DNA of 64,000 nucleotides from assembly GCF_013393385.1 (NCBI RefSeq), contig NZ_AP023239.1:1178001-1242000 (forward strand), read 5' to 3'. Position numbers and translations under genes: made by a program. The stretch is from Paenibacillus sp. URB8-2 (GTDB taxonomy: Bacteria; Bacillota; Bacilli; Paenibacillales; Paenibacillaceae). The notes under the pieces are model-generated. The model was not told where the DNA came from. It saw only the letters and a list, made by a program, of their open reading frames with translations, and searched no databases. Below, in pieces: positions 1-7,997 of this stretch (its first letter is position 1; each line of letters begins with the position of its first letter).

Positions 1-390
1 CGAATTCCAGATATGGCGCTCCTGATTGCGGATGGCCGTATGCAGGTTGCGTACGAACATCAGCATAAATCCGAAGATGACCTGGGAGATGGGTTCGGCG
101 TGTACGCCACTGGCGTTGGTCAGCACAATTCCCCGTTGTTCCAGCCGGTCAAGCGGCAGCTTCTCGACGCCCGCGGACCAAGCCTGCACCCAGCGGAGCG
201 GCGTGCCTTCGCGAAGCAGGCAATCGGAGATTCCTTTTGCCCAGCCGATAACGATCTCCGCCTCGGCAAGAGCGTCAAGGTCCGGCTGCTTGGCGTCGCT
301 GTGCACATAGGTATAGCCGGGAGCGGCCTTGCGGATCGCTTCCTCCTGTTCTTTCGTCAAAGACTGCAGACATACAATCGATTTTGCCAA
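1..390 (-). CDS. D-2-hydroxyacid dehydrogenase, N-terminal part (runs off window start)
   Basis: Translated from the complement, the first 130 residues read as the substrate-binding half of an NAD-dependent D-2-hydroxyacid dehydrogenase: an N-terminal strand ending in a Q-S-L-T-K segment, then EIVIGWAKGISDCLL, LRWVQAWSAGVEKLP, and GIVLTNASGVHAEPISQVIFG. The last motifs (A-G-V-[DE] and T-N-x-x-G-x-H-x-x-P-I) are family hallmarks around the substrate pocket. The start is a TTG at 390 preceded by GGGAGGG at 398-404 on the complement; no ATG fits this frame nearby. The NAD-binding domain lies outside the window, so substrate and completeness cannot be judged. It is transcribed divergently from the thpR-like gene. 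Confidence 0.8.
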   Translation of the reverse strand, partial: MAKSIVCLQSLTKEQEEAIRKAAPGYTYVHSDAKQPDLDALAEAEIVIGWAKGISDCLLREGTPLRWVQAWSAGVEKLPLDRLEQRGIVLTNASGVHAEPISQVIFGFMLMFVRNLHTAIRNQERHIWNS

Positions 391-434
391 AATGGTTCCC
401 TCCCGACAAAGAATTTCTATATTTAAGAAACAAA

Positions 435-451
435 ATATTCTTTAAGAATAT
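435..451. promoter_or_regulatory. Perfect inverted repeat between divergent genes
   Basis: ATATTCTT-T-AAGAATAT forms two perfect 8-bp arms around one base, between the dehydrogenase and thpR starts. This is a typical place and size for a dimeric regulator's operator, but no cognate regulator is adjacent, so this is inference from symmetry alone. Confidence 0.3.
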
Positions 452-479
452 CAAAACCGCGAAGAAAGGTGAAATGACC

Positions 480-1091
480 ATGAATGATGGAATGACGGAC
501 GGAATGACGGACGGCAAAAAAGACTTGGCTCCCGAGAGGCTGTTCACAGCGGTGAGATTATCCCCCGAACTTCGCGGAGCCGTGGGCGGCATGTGCCGCA
601 GGCTGTCCAGGGAGCTTTCCTTTTCCAAGTGGGTCCATGAAGAGGACTACCATATTACGCTCCAGTTTCTGGGGGATACCGACTCGCGGGCCATTCCGGC
701 GCTTGTATCGGCATTGAGGAAGGCCGCCGCGGACTTCGGGCCGTTCACTTTGTCGCTGCGTGAAGCGGGCGTCTTCGGGGCACCGGCTGCACCGCGCGTC
801 CTGTGGGCGGGATTAGGCGGCGAGACGGACCGGCTGCGGGAACTGCAAGGCCGGATTGTGGCGGCCACGCTGCCGCTGGGATTTCGCGCGGAGGAGCGCG
901 CTTACAAGCCTCATGTGACGCTCGCTCGCAAATACAGGGGAGAAGGGGCTTTCGCCCCCGGACAGCTTGATGAGCTCACACGGGAAGAGGCGGCATTGCA
1001 TGCGTCCTGGAGAGTTAATCAATTGGTTCTTTTTGCAACTCGGATGCATAATAAACCGATGTATGATATTGTTGAAAAGATAACCATTTAA
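480..1091 (+). CDS. thpR: RNA 2',3'-cyclic phosphodiesterase (2H family, ThpR/LigT)
   Basis: This is a two-histidine phosphoesterase that opens 2',3'-cyclic phosphates on RNA ends to 2'-phosphates. The two catalytic H-x-T motifs are plain: H58-I-T followed by LQFLG, and H145-V-T followed by LARKY, in a protein of about 203 residues, the usual family length. Two in-frame ATGs lie at 474 and 480; GAAAGGTGA at 464-472 sits too close to the first, so 480 is preferred. The N-terminus carries an odd repeated NDGMTDGMTDG stretch that is not part of the fold. It stands alone, with a short gap before the sleB-like gene. Confidence 0.88.
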   Translation: MNDGMTDGMTDGKKDLAPERLFTAVRLSPELRGAVGGMCRRLSRELSFSKWVHEEDYHITLQFLGDTDSRAIPALVSALRKAAADFGPFTLSLREAGVFGAPAAPRVLWAGLGGETDRLRELQGRIVAATLPLGFRAEERAYKPHVTLARKYRGEGAFAPGQLDELTREEAALHASWRVNQLVLFATRMHNKPMYDIVEKITI

Positions 1092-1173
1092 AAAAATAGG
1101 GGAAAAACATGTTCAAACCTCTCATTTTCGGTTACATATAGTTGGAATGTGCCTTAAAACTAGGAGGAATGAC

Positions 1174-2124
1174 ATGCACATATTCAAACAAAACCGCTGG
1201 GTGATGCCGCTGTTCGGCGTCATACTGGTGTGTTTCTCTGCGATAATTTTACTTTTGCCCAGTCAGGGCCGGAGCGGAGAGCGGGACAAGGTCCATATGG
1301 GCCGTTTGCAGTCGCCGCGGCTTTCGTCTGCGCCGGAGACCGGCGATATGGCCGTGAAAACGGCTAATAGGACCAAGCCGGCGGCGGAATCGGGCCTTGC
1401 ACCCGAAGCCGCCATAGTCCGGCAGGTCCAGCTCAAGCTGTCCACCGTATACCGGGCACCCCGGTCCGCCTGGAAACCGGCGCTCGCCGCTGAATGGCTG
1501 AGCGCGAAAGAATGGAACCGAAAGGGTCGAGCCGCCTCGGCCGTAACGGTAAAGGGCGGAACCTTCGCAGCCGCCGCAATGAGAATCCCGCAGAGCGTCC
1601 ACGAAGCGAGGCGGAAAGCGGCATCCGGGGCAGCGGCGGGTCAGCCTGCGGTCAAGAAGGCTGTCGTATCTCAGCAACATCCCCCCGCAATACTTTACTT
1701 CTCACGGAGCAGGCTGTTAAGCCGGGAAGAGCGAGACCAGGCGACCCGGAGCTACGCGGTATCCGAAGAAGATGTGCTTCTGCTGCAGAGAATCGTAATG
1801 GCAGAGGCGGAAGGCGAACCGTACGAGGGCAAGGTGGCAGTCGCCAACGTTGTTCTGAACCGGCTGCGGTCAGCCAATTTTCCCAATACAATTAAAAAAG
1901 TGATTTACCAAAGATTTCAGTTCAGCCCGGTAGCCAATGGGCGGCTGAACCGGGTCAAGCCGAATCGGGAGTCTGTCAGGGCGGTTGCCGCCGCGCTTAC
2001 CGGAGTCAAGGCCGTCACCGACGATACCTATTATTTTCTTTCGCTTACGCTGGCCCAGGATCTTACCGTGCACCACTCCCGCACATTTTCCAGGAAAATC
2101 GGAAATCATAGCTTCTATAGATAG
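1174..2124 (+). CDS. SleB/CwlJ-type cell wall hydrolase
   Basis: A membrane-anchored or exported peptidoglycan hydrolase of 316 residues. A short basic N-terminus is followed by one hydrophobic segment (about residues 9-28), then some 160 residues of low-complexity Ala/Arg/Lys-rich linker, then a C-terminal Hydrolase_2 domain (about the last 120 residues). That domain shows VMAEAEGEPYEGKVAVANV, VLNRLRSANFPNTIKKVIY, QFSPVANG and YYFLS, all typical of spore cortex-lytic SleB and CwlJ. The start follows AGGAGG at 1162-1167; an upstream in-frame ATG at 1147 lacks a site. The N-terminal peptidoglycan-binding domain of true SleB is absent, so a germination role is likely but not certain. Confidence 0.85.
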   Translation: MHIFKQNRWVMPLFGVILVCFSAIILLLPSQGRSGERDKVHMGRLQSPRLSSAPETGDMAVKTANRTKPAAESGLAPEAAIVRQVQLKLSTVYRAPRSAWKPALAAEWLSAKEWNRKGRAASAVTVKGGTFAAAAMRIPQSVHEARRKAASGAAAGQPAVKKAVVSQQHPPAILYFSRSRLLSREERDQATRSYAVSEEDVLLLQRIVMAEAEGEPYEGKVAVANVVLNRLRSANFPNTIKKVIYQRFQFSPVANGRLNRVKPNRESVRAVAAALTGVKAVTDDTYYFLSLTLAQDLTVHHSRTFSRKIGNHSFYR

Positions 2125-2179
2125 TTCATCTTTCTGTTATAGGGTAATCTAACTATATGAACAGAGGAGGGGAAATATT

Positions 2180-2863
2180 ATGAAAGTTACCTACTACGGC
2201 CATTCCGCGCTGCTGGTTGAAGCTGCCGACGCCAAGATTATTATTGATCCGTTCTTGTCGGGAAATCCCCATTCGGGTATCGCGCCCGGGGATATTCGGG
2301 TGGACGCCGTGCTGCTGACTCACGGTCACTCCGATCATCTGGGGGATGCGGTGGAGATTGCCAAGAACAACGACTGCCCGATATTCGCGGTGTATGAGCT
2401 TGCCGAATACTGCCGGATTAAAGGCGCTAAAGTCAAGCACCTGAATATAGGCGGCGCGCATACGTATTCGGGATTCACCGTAAAATATACCCCTGCTTTC
2501 CACTCCTCCTCCATACAGGAGGGTGACTACTGGATTTATCTTGGCCAGCCTGCGGGAATTCTGCTGAACCTTGAAGGCAAGACGCTGTTCCATGCCGGGG
2601 ATACCGCGCTGTTCGGAGATATGAGGCTGATCGGAGAGCGCAATGCCATCGACATCGCTGCGCTTCCGATTGGGGATATGCTGACGATGGGACCGGACGA
2701 TGCGCTGCTTGCTGCGCGCTGGCTGCGGGCCGCCAAGGTCATTCCGGTGCATTACAACACGTTTCCGGCTATCGAGCAGGACGGAACGCAGTTCTGCGAC
2801 CGGCTGAAGCAGGAAGGCATTGACGGCTATCCGCTCAAAGCCGGGGAAAGCCTGGAGGTTTAG
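2180..2863 (+). CDS. UPF0173 metal-dependent hydrolase (metallo-beta-lactamase fold)
   Basis: A 227-residue stand-alone metallo-beta-lactamase-fold protein like B. subtilis YtkL. The metal site is visible as T47-H-G-H-S-D-H53, followed by later ligands in FHAGDTALFGDM (Asp) and VIPVHYNTFP (His). The opening MKVTYYGHSALLVE and the IIIDPFLSGNP strand are characteristic of UPF0173. The ATG follows AGAGGAGGGG. Family members are conserved in Bacillota but their physiological substrate is not established, so no reaction is assigned. It is monocistronic and ends at a terminator shared with the convergent ugtP-like gene. Confidence 0.9.
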   Translation: MKVTYYGHSALLVEAADAKIIIDPFLSGNPHSGIAPGDIRVDAVLLTHGHSDHLGDAVEIAKNNDCPIFAVYELAEYCRIKGAKVKHLNIGGAHTYSGFTVKYTPAFHSSSIQEGDYWIYLGQPAGILLNLEGKTLFHAGDTALFGDMRLIGERNAIDIAALPIGDMLTMGPDDALLAARWLRAAKVIPVHYNTFPAIEQDGTQFCDRLKQEGIDGYPLKAGESLEV

Positions 2864-2965
2864 GAAGAAGACGCGGGTGGCACGCAGATTTTCTTTTATC
2901 GGGCGCTGCCCTGCCGGGGCTGCACCATAATACCCGAGAGAGCATGCCCAGCCCTTTCCGACGAC

Positions 2966-3007
2966 AAAAAGGATGACCGGCTTAATGGGCCGATCATCCT
3001 TTTTTTA
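2966..3007. terminator. Bidirectional terminator between ytkL-like and ugtP-like genes
   Basis: AAAGGATGA at 2968-2976 pairs with TCATCCTTT at 2994-3002, followed by a run of T and, on the other strand, flanked by a run of T as well (AAAAA at 2966-2970). It lies between two convergent genes and can serve both. Confidence 0.85.
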
Positions 3008-3047
3008 AATGCCTCCTTTACGGAGGATGGCGAAGCCGTTTATTCTT
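3008..3047 (+). repeat. Truncated copy (D) of the dispersed hairpin repeat
   Basis: The stretch ATGCCTCC...GGATGGCGAAGCCGTTTATTCTT is a diverged version of the 3' half of the repeat at 12679-12782 and 30711-30814 (ATGCCTTCC...GGACGGCGAAGCCGTTTCTTCTT). The 5' long hairpin is missing. Like the other copies it follows directly on a terminator T-tract. Confidence 0.6.
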
Positions 3048-3059
3048 ATTCGTCCAAGG

Positions 3060-4247
3060 TTAAGGCGTCAAATATACCGCTTCTTCGGTGCGCGGCTGAG
3101 CATGGGCGCTCCGGCTCCCGGACAGATCCTCCGGATTGCCGAGCATTTCCAGTACCGTTACCGCGCAGTGCCGCGGCTGGTAGCGGTCGGGCGAGAGCCG
3201 GCGGAGACGCTGTTCCTCAAGCTCCGCGTACTCGCGCCGCAGGAGCCGGAACCACTTATCGACGACCCTCTCGGAGTCCAGCACCTCGGCAAGCCCGAGT
3301 TCGACGAAGTATTGGGAGTTTTTCTCTTCCTGCCCGGGAATGGCTTGGTAGAACAGCATCGGAATGCCTTTGGCCAACGCCTCGGTGCAGGTCATGCCGC
3401 CCGGCTTCGTAATCAGCAGATCGGCGGCGTCCATCAGCTTGTTGACGTCGCTGCTGTATCCGAGAATGGTAACGTTCGGATGCCGGAGCCGGGGATCGCT
3501 GCGCATTTTTTCCACCATTTTATCATTGCTGCCCATGCAGAAGACGAGCTGAATCTGATCCATCTTGGCCGTCAGCGCGTTCATGAACCCTTCGCCGAAC
3601 ATTAGGCCCCAGCCGCCGCCCATAACAAGCACCGTAGGCATATCTGCAAGTCCAAGCTCCTGACGGAGCGTCTCTTTGCTCGATCGTTCCCAGAACTTGG
3701 GGTGGACGGGGATGCCTGTTACCGTTACCTGTTCGGCGGGAATACCGCGTCCCGTCAAAATCGACTTGACCCGGGAGGTGGAGACGAGATAGCGGTTCAC
3801 CTCTGCGTTAACCCAGCTGCCGTGCGCGTCGTAGTCGGTAATCAGCGTGTATAGCGGCACGTTCAGCCCCAGACGCTTCAGCCTGGAAACGACGGCGGCG
3901 GGAAGAGGGTGAGTACATATAATAAGATCGGGCTTAAGCTGCTCGATGACTTGCCGGGCATGAGTATAAAAAACCCGGTGCAGCGCCAATTTGGTGAAAC
4001 GGTTCAGCGATCTGTGATATTGCGTCTTGTACAGCATGCCGACCAGCTTCGGCTGGCTGCTGACAGTCTTGCGGTAGGCGGAAAGAATCCACGGAGCCAC
4101 CGTCGGGTTCAAAAATTTGCCCAGCTCGATGACCCGGCACTGGACTGCCGGATTGAGGCGCTTGATTCCTTCAGCCAGAGCATAGGCTGCCCCTGTATGG
4201 CCAGTGCCAAAGCCTTCCGAAAACAGCAGTACTCTTTTCTTTCGCAT
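3060..4247 (-). CDS. Processive diacylglycerol glycosyltransferase-like protein (MGDG synthase/UgtP family)
   Basis: A 395-residue GT-B glycosyltransferase of the monogalactosyldiacylglycerol synthase family. The N-terminal domain opens with RVLLFSEGFGTGHTGAA (the glycine-rich loop of MGDG synthases) and includes DLIICTHPLPAAVVSRLK and LITDYDAHGSWV; the C-terminal GT28-type domain carries VLVMGGGWGLMFG, ADLLITKPGGMTCTEALA and MLFYQAIPGQEEKNSQY, the nucleotide-sugar binding region. UgtP uses UDP-glucose to build the diglucosyl-diacylglycerol anchor of lipoteichoic acid at the membrane. The start at 4247 follows GGGTGA; an in-frame ATG 54 bases earlier has no site. Donor and lipid acceptor are inferred from family only. 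Confidence 0.85.
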   Translation of the reverse strand: MRKKRVLLFSEGFGTGHTGAAYALAEGIKRLNPAVQCRVIELGKFLNPTVAPWILSAYRKTVSSQPKLVGMLYKTQYHRSLNRFTKLALHRVFYTHARQVIEQLKPDLIICTHPLPAAVVSRLKRLGLNVPLYTLITDYDAHGSWVNAEVNRYLVSTSRVKSILTGRGIPAEQVTVTGIPVHPKFWERSSKETLRQELGLADMPTVLVMGGGWGLMFGEGFMNALTAKMDQIQLVFCMGSNDKMVEKMRSDPRLRHPNVTILGYSSDVNKLMDAADLLITKPGGMTCTEALAKGIPMLFYQAIPGQEEKNSQYFVELGLAEVLDSERVVDKWFRLLRREYAELEEQRLRRLSPDRYQPRHCAVTVLEMLGNPEDLSGSRSAHAQPRTEEAVYLTP

Positions 4248-4413
4248 AATGTCACCCGCTACTTTCCATATCAATAGAATTGCAAAGTCTGTTACATTCA
4301 CTATACGCCATATTCGCTCAGAAATTCTGTTCTCTTTTCACATTATACAAATAAGACGTAAATAGAAAGTTAAAACACTGCAAGAAATTAAAAATAAAAC
4401 ATTTGGGAATGTA

Positions 4414-4442
4414 TTGCAATCCGGCGGTCAAAGTGGTAAATT
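4414..4442 (+). promoter_or_regulatory. Promoter of the yhgD-like tetR gene
   Basis: TTGCAA (4414-4419), a 17-base spacer, and TAAATT (4437-4442) make a good SigA-type promoter. The predicted start point falls near 4449, just before the operator at 4457-4479, and argues against the upstream ATG at 4456 as the translation start. Confidence 0.65.
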
Positions 4443-4456
4443 AATCAGTGACTAAA

Positions 4457-4479
4457 TGACCATATTCGTAAAACGGTCA
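4457..4479. promoter_or_regulatory. Candidate TetR operator 1 (autoregulation)
   Basis: TGACC-N13-GGTCA is a perfect inverted repeat of 5-bp arms spanning 23 bp, placed just downstream of the -10 box. A second site with the same geometry lies at 5217-5239 before yhgE. The shared spacing suggests binding by the TetR protein encoded here. Confidence 0.6.
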
Positions 4480-4527
4480 GAATGCTTGAACAGCATTTCA
4501 CAGAGCGGCGGAAAGGACGTGCAAAGA

Positions 4528-5112
4528 GTGGCAGTGGTGGACCGAAGGCAGCAGGTGATCAAGGCGGCGGCGAAATCTTTTTCACTATTCGGGTACAAGG
4601 CGACAACGATGGATCAGGTGGCGAAAATCGCGAACGTCGGCAAAGGCACCATCTATACTTTTTTTTCGAACAAGGAGCAGTTGTTTGACGAGATTCTTCA
4701 CACGGTTATCCTCGAAATGAAAAATATCGCCGAACGGGAGATCAGGCGCGACAAGCCTTTCTTCGATAACCTGCAGCGGGTGCTGGACGCCCTGCTTGAA
4801 TTCCGGAGCGAGCATGAGCTGTTTATCAAGCTTTCCCAGGAAAAGCGCGAATTCGGCACGCCGCAGGCGCAGGAAGGCCTCGACAAGCTTGAGAGTGTCA
4901 TCCTCGGGTATATAGAACGGGAGGTGGAACACGCCATCGGGAAGGGAGAAGTCAAGCCGTGCGATCCCAAGGTCGTATCGGTGGTTATGCTGAAGCTGTA
5001 TATCGTGCTGACCTCCGAGTTAAACAAACTGCGCGAGCCTCTGGACAAGGAGCAGATCAAATCGTATTTCCGGCTGTTTCTGGCCGAAGGGCTGGAACAG
5101 AAGCAATCGTAA
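4528..5112 (+). CDS. TetR/AcrR family regulator (YhgD-like)
   Basis: An N-terminal TetR helix-turn-helix is clear: RQQVIKAAAKSFSLFGYKA, then TTMDQVAKIANVGKGTIYTF and NKEQLF, in the first 60 residues. The rest is an all-helical ligand and dimer domain, about 194 residues in total. The preferred start is GTG 4528 after AAAGGA at 4512-4517; GTG 4519 and ATG 4456 are in frame but are too close to the site or lie at the promoter start. It precedes a YhgE-type membrane protein, the same order as yhgD-yhgE of B. subtilis, and the paired operators suggest it represses both. The inducer is unknown. Confidence 0.85.
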   Translation: MAVVDRRQQVIKAAAKSFSLFGYKATTMDQVAKIANVGKGTIYTFFSNKEQLFDEILHTVILEMKNIAEREIRRDKPFFDNLQRVLDALLEFRSEHELFIKLSQEKREFGTPQAQEGLDKLESVILGYIEREVEHAIGKGEVKPCDPKVVSVVMLKLYIVLTSELNKLREPLDKEQIKSYFRLFLAEGLEQKQS

Positions 5113-5183
5113 GAGGGGGCGGAAGGCTGCCGGGGTGTAAGGCGCTTTTCGCTGCCGTGCCGATTGGGCGGGACTATCATTGG

Positions 5184-5205
5184 AAAAGCCGTGTGGGCTT
5201 TTTTT
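5184..5205 (+). terminator. Terminator of the tetR gene
   Basis: AAAAGCC at 5184-5190 pairs with GGCTTTT at 5196-5202 around a GTGTG loop and runs into a T-tract. It separates tetR from yhgE, so the latter should have its own promoter. Confidence 0.75.
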
Positions 5206-5216
5206 ATTCCTTTTAT

Positions 5217-5239
5217 TGACCAATCGGGGAAAATAGTCA
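5217..5239. promoter_or_regulatory. Candidate TetR operator 2, upstream of yhgE
   Basis: TGACC-N13-AGTCA keeps the spacing of the 4457-4479 site with one arm base changed. It lies 58 bases before the yhgE start, in the expected promoter region. Confidence 0.5.
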
Positions 5240-5296
5240 GCGGTTATTACAGCAATACAGCAAAAACATAAAAAAATTCATAAGGAGAGGACCGGA

Positions 5297-7651
5297 ATGA
5301 AATCATTATCTGTCTTTACCAAAGACTTGGGTACGGCATTCAAGAAGCCGATGACGCTGATTACCCTTCTGGTCGTGCTGTTCATTCCGATACTGTACAG
5401 CGGAGTGTATCTCAAGGCATTCTGGGACCCTTACGGCAATCTGGATAAGATGCCCATTGCGATCGTCAATGAAGACAAGGGCGCTGACTACGAAGGAACC
5501 AGGCTGAATGCCGGGCATGATCTGGTGGAGGAGCTTAAGAAAAGCAAAGATTTCGACTGGAGTTTTGTCAGCCGCGAGCAGGCGGCGGAGGGACTTACGA
5601 AAGACGAGTATTATGTGGCGATCATTGTGCCGGAAAATTTCTCCGCCAATGCGACGACGCTGCTGGATGATCATCCGACGCCTGCACAGCTCATTTACGA
5701 GCCGAAGCAGGGCGAGAACTTCACGGCAAGCACCATCGCGGGTTCGGCGGCCAAGGAGCTAAAAGCCAAAGTATCCGCGAAGATAACGGAGGCGTATGCG
5801 GATTCCGTCTTCGACAAAATCACCGATATCTCAAGCGGGCTTGGCGAAGCCAGCGACGGGGCGTCCAAAATCGCCGACGGCGCCGGCAAGCTGGACGACG
5901 GCGCGTCCAAGCTGAAGAGTAATCTGCTTGTCCTGAACGATGGCGCGGGCAAGCTGCTCAGCGGCGTCCAGCCGCTGAAGCAGGGCGCCGCGGCGATCAA
6001 GACCGGGGCCGCCCAGCTTCAAACGGGCGGCAGTTCCCTGGCCGGCGGGCTGAACCGGCTGTCCGCCGCCCATAAGCAGCTTGCGGACGGCGCAGCGAAG
6101 TCGGCGGCTGGCGCCAAGCAGTTGAGCGGCGGGCTGCAGCAGTCGGCCCAAGGAGCGGCGAAGCTTCAGACCGGAGCGGATTCCGTCGCGGGCGGCAGCG
6201 CGAAGCTCCAAAGCGGAGCGGATTCCGTCGCGGGCGGCAGCGGGAAGCTGCAAGCCGGCCTGGCTTCTTCAGTCGACGGCAGCGCGAAGCTGGCAGACGG
6301 ACTCAAGGCCTCGGCCGACGGCAGCGCGAAGGTAAGCGCCGGGGCCAAGAGCGTCTCGGATGGGCTTCAGCAGCTGGCAGCGGCCAATCCGCAGCTCGCG
6401 GCGAGCGCCGATGTGCAGAAGCTGATCGCCGCAAGCAAGGCGGTTGCCGAAGGCAGCGCGCAGCTTCAGCAGAGCCAGGCGCAGCTCGCGCAGGGCGCAA
6501 GCGATTTGCACAGCGGCCAGGAGCAGCTGGCGCAGGGCGCCGCGCAGGTGCATGACGGAGCGCAGCGGCTCGCGGCCGGTTCGGGCGAGCTGAACAGCGG
6601 AGCACAGCAGCTGAGCGCCGGCGCCTCGCAGCTGGCCGAGGGGCAGCAGCAGCTCGCTCAAGGCGCGTCGGCGCTTGCAGCCGGCGGCGGCAAGCTGTCG
6701 GCCGGCATGCAGCAGTTCGGGACCAAGCTCGGCGAAGCGGCCCAGGGCGGCAGCAAGCTGGCGGAAGGCAGCGCCAAGCTAGAATCGGGCGCGTCGGCGC
6801 TTGCGGCCGGAGTCGCCAAGCTTGGCGGCGGCATCGGCTCGGTGGCGGAAGGCTCGCAGAAATTGGCCGACGGCGCGGGAGATTTGAAGGACGGTACGAC
6901 CGACCTGAAGTCCGGATCTGCGGAGCTTGCGGGCAAGCTGGACGATGCGGCGGGTAAGACGGGCGCCGTCAAGAAGACAGACGAGACCGTCGGCATGTTC
7001 GCCGAGCCGGTCGAGCTGAATCAGGAAACGCTGAGCGAAGTGCCGAACTACGGTACCGGGCTCGCTCCTTATTTCCTGTCCCTGGGCCTGTTCGTCGGAG
7101 CGCTGATCTGCACGATCGTCATCTCGCTCCGTACCACTACGGTTGAGGAGGCAAGCCGGTTTAACCGGTTTGCCAGCCGCACGCTTATTTTCTCCACTAT
7201 GAGCCTTCTGCAGTCCCTGGTGGCGGCGTCGATCCTGCTCTACGGGCTTGGACTCGAGGTTCAGAGCGTGCCGAGGTTCTATGCGTTTACGTTTATCGTC
7301 AGCATCTCGTTCATGTGGCTCATCCAGGCTCTGGTGACCTGGCTGGATCAGCCCGGTAGATTCGTCGCGATTGTGCTGCTGATCTTCCAGCTCACGACAA
7401 GCGCGGGCACCTTCCCGCTTGAGGTCATTCCGAAATGGATGCAGTCGATCCATCCGCTGCTTCCGATGAGTTACAGCGTGCAGGGCTTCAGATCGGTCAT
7501 CTCTACAGGCGATTACGGCAGAATGTGGAGCGATGCGGGTACGCTGGCTATTTATGGCGTCGGCTTCCTTCTTCTGACACTTTTGTACTTTATGACCCGT
7601 GGACGCGATTCACAAGTTGAATTAAATAGTGAACAAGTTTTGTCTGTATAA
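5297..7651 (+). CDS. yhgE: YhgE/Pip family membrane protein
   Basis: A 784-residue membrane protein of the YhgE/Pip (phage infection protein) family, related to type VII secretion EsaA. One N-terminal span (LITLLVVLFIPILYSGVYL, about residues 21-39) is followed by a large extracytoplasmic region and a C-terminal bundle of about five or six spans (about residues 590-775). Residues 170-560 are a long run of degenerate repeats of the type xxLxxGAxxLxDG, expected to form an extended helical stalk. The ATG follows AAGGAGAGG. Homologues act as phage receptors or envelope proteins, but a precise function is not established. A 42-bp tandem duplication lies inside the repeats. Likely repressed by the upstream TetR protein. 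Confidence 0.88.
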   Translation: MKSLSVFTKDLGTAFKKPMTLITLLVVLFIPILYSGVYLKAFWDPYGNLDKMPIAIVNEDKGADYEGTRLNAGHDLVEELKKSKDFDWSFVSREQAAEGLTKDEYYVAIIVPENFSANATTLLDDHPTPAQLIYEPKQGENFTASTIAGSAAKELKAKVSAKITEAYADSVFDKITDISSGLGEASDGASKIADGAGKLDDGASKLKSNLLVLNDGAGKLLSGVQPLKQGAAAIKTGAAQLQTGGSSLAGGLNRLSAAHKQLADGAAKSAAGAKQLSGGLQQSAQGAAKLQTGADSVAGGSAKLQSGADSVAGGSGKLQAGLASSVDGSAKLADGLKASADGSAKVSAGAKSVSDGLQQLAAANPQLAASADVQKLIAASKAVAEGSAQLQQSQAQLAQGASDLHSGQEQLAQGAAQVHDGAQRLAAGSGELNSGAQQLSAGASQLAEGQQQLAQGASALAAGGGKLSAGMQQFGTKLGEAAQGGSKLAEGSAKLESGASALAAGVAKLGGGIGSVAEGSQKLADGAGDLKDGTTDLKSGSAELAGKLDDAAGKTGAVKKTDETVGMFAEPVELNQETLSEVPNYGTGLAPYFLSLGLFVGALICTIVISLRTTTVEEASRFNRFASRTLIFSTMSLLQSLVAASILLYGLGLEVQSVPRFYAFTFIVSISFMWLIQALVTWLDQPGRFVAIVLLIFQLTTSAGTFPLEVIPKWMQSIHPLLPMSYSVQGFRSVISTGDYGRMWSDAGTLAIYGVGFLLLTLLYFMTRGRDSQVELNSEQVLSV
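6172..6255 (+). repeat. 42-bp tandem duplication inside yhgE
   Basis: The 42-base unit starting CGGAGCGGATTCC at 6172 is repeated from 6214, identical over the first 29 bases and nearly so after. It encodes two copies of a 14-residue block (GADSVAGGS plus a linker), in frame with the stalk periodicity. Confidence 0.8.
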
Positions 7652-7687
7652 CGCCATAATGGAACCGCTGCAAGCGGTTTTCACCGG

Positions 7688-7710
7688 AGCGCCCTTTTAG
7701 GGCGCTTTTT
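7688..7710 (+). terminator. Terminator of yhgE
   Basis: AGCGCCC (7688-7694) pairs with GGGCGCT (7700-7706) around TTTTA, then a T-run. A second small hairpin, AACCGC/GCGGTT, lies just before it at 7663-7679. Confidence 0.85.
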
Positions 7711-7997
7711 GGTTTATACAGGTAAAAAAAACGCTTTCCCATTAATATTACAAAAGGATTACATGTGTATAGCGCTTTCAATTTATAAGACCTTATTCAA
7801 TTATTATGTATAAATATTCATCAGGGAGATGATTCAGGCTTTATTTCGCTAAAGCTGTGACGCAAAAGCTAATCTTAATCAGTATAATAAAAAAGTTTAA
7901 ATTGCGCTCATGTGAGGTCGATGATAAAATAATATAACCACTCTGCGTTGAATAATTATTAATAATGCCCCACTTTATTATAGAAAGGTTGCGTAAG
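7711..7997 (+). promoter_or_regulatory. gltB upstream region with promoter at 7902-7930
   Basis: Within this 287-base gap TTGCGC (7902-7907), a 17-base spacer and TAAAAT (7925-7930) form a good promoter 68 bases before the gltB start. A cre-like site reading TGAAAGCGCTATAC on the complement lies at 7767-7780, two mismatches from the CcpA consensus, too weak to insist on. I saw no clear GlnR/TnrA or GltC box. Confidence 0.5.

Noticed and set aside
5850..6950. CRISPR-like or minisatellite array
   Set aside because: The repeats in this stretch are degenerate codon repeats of the YhgE stalk in one open frame; there are no regular direct repeats with unique spacers.
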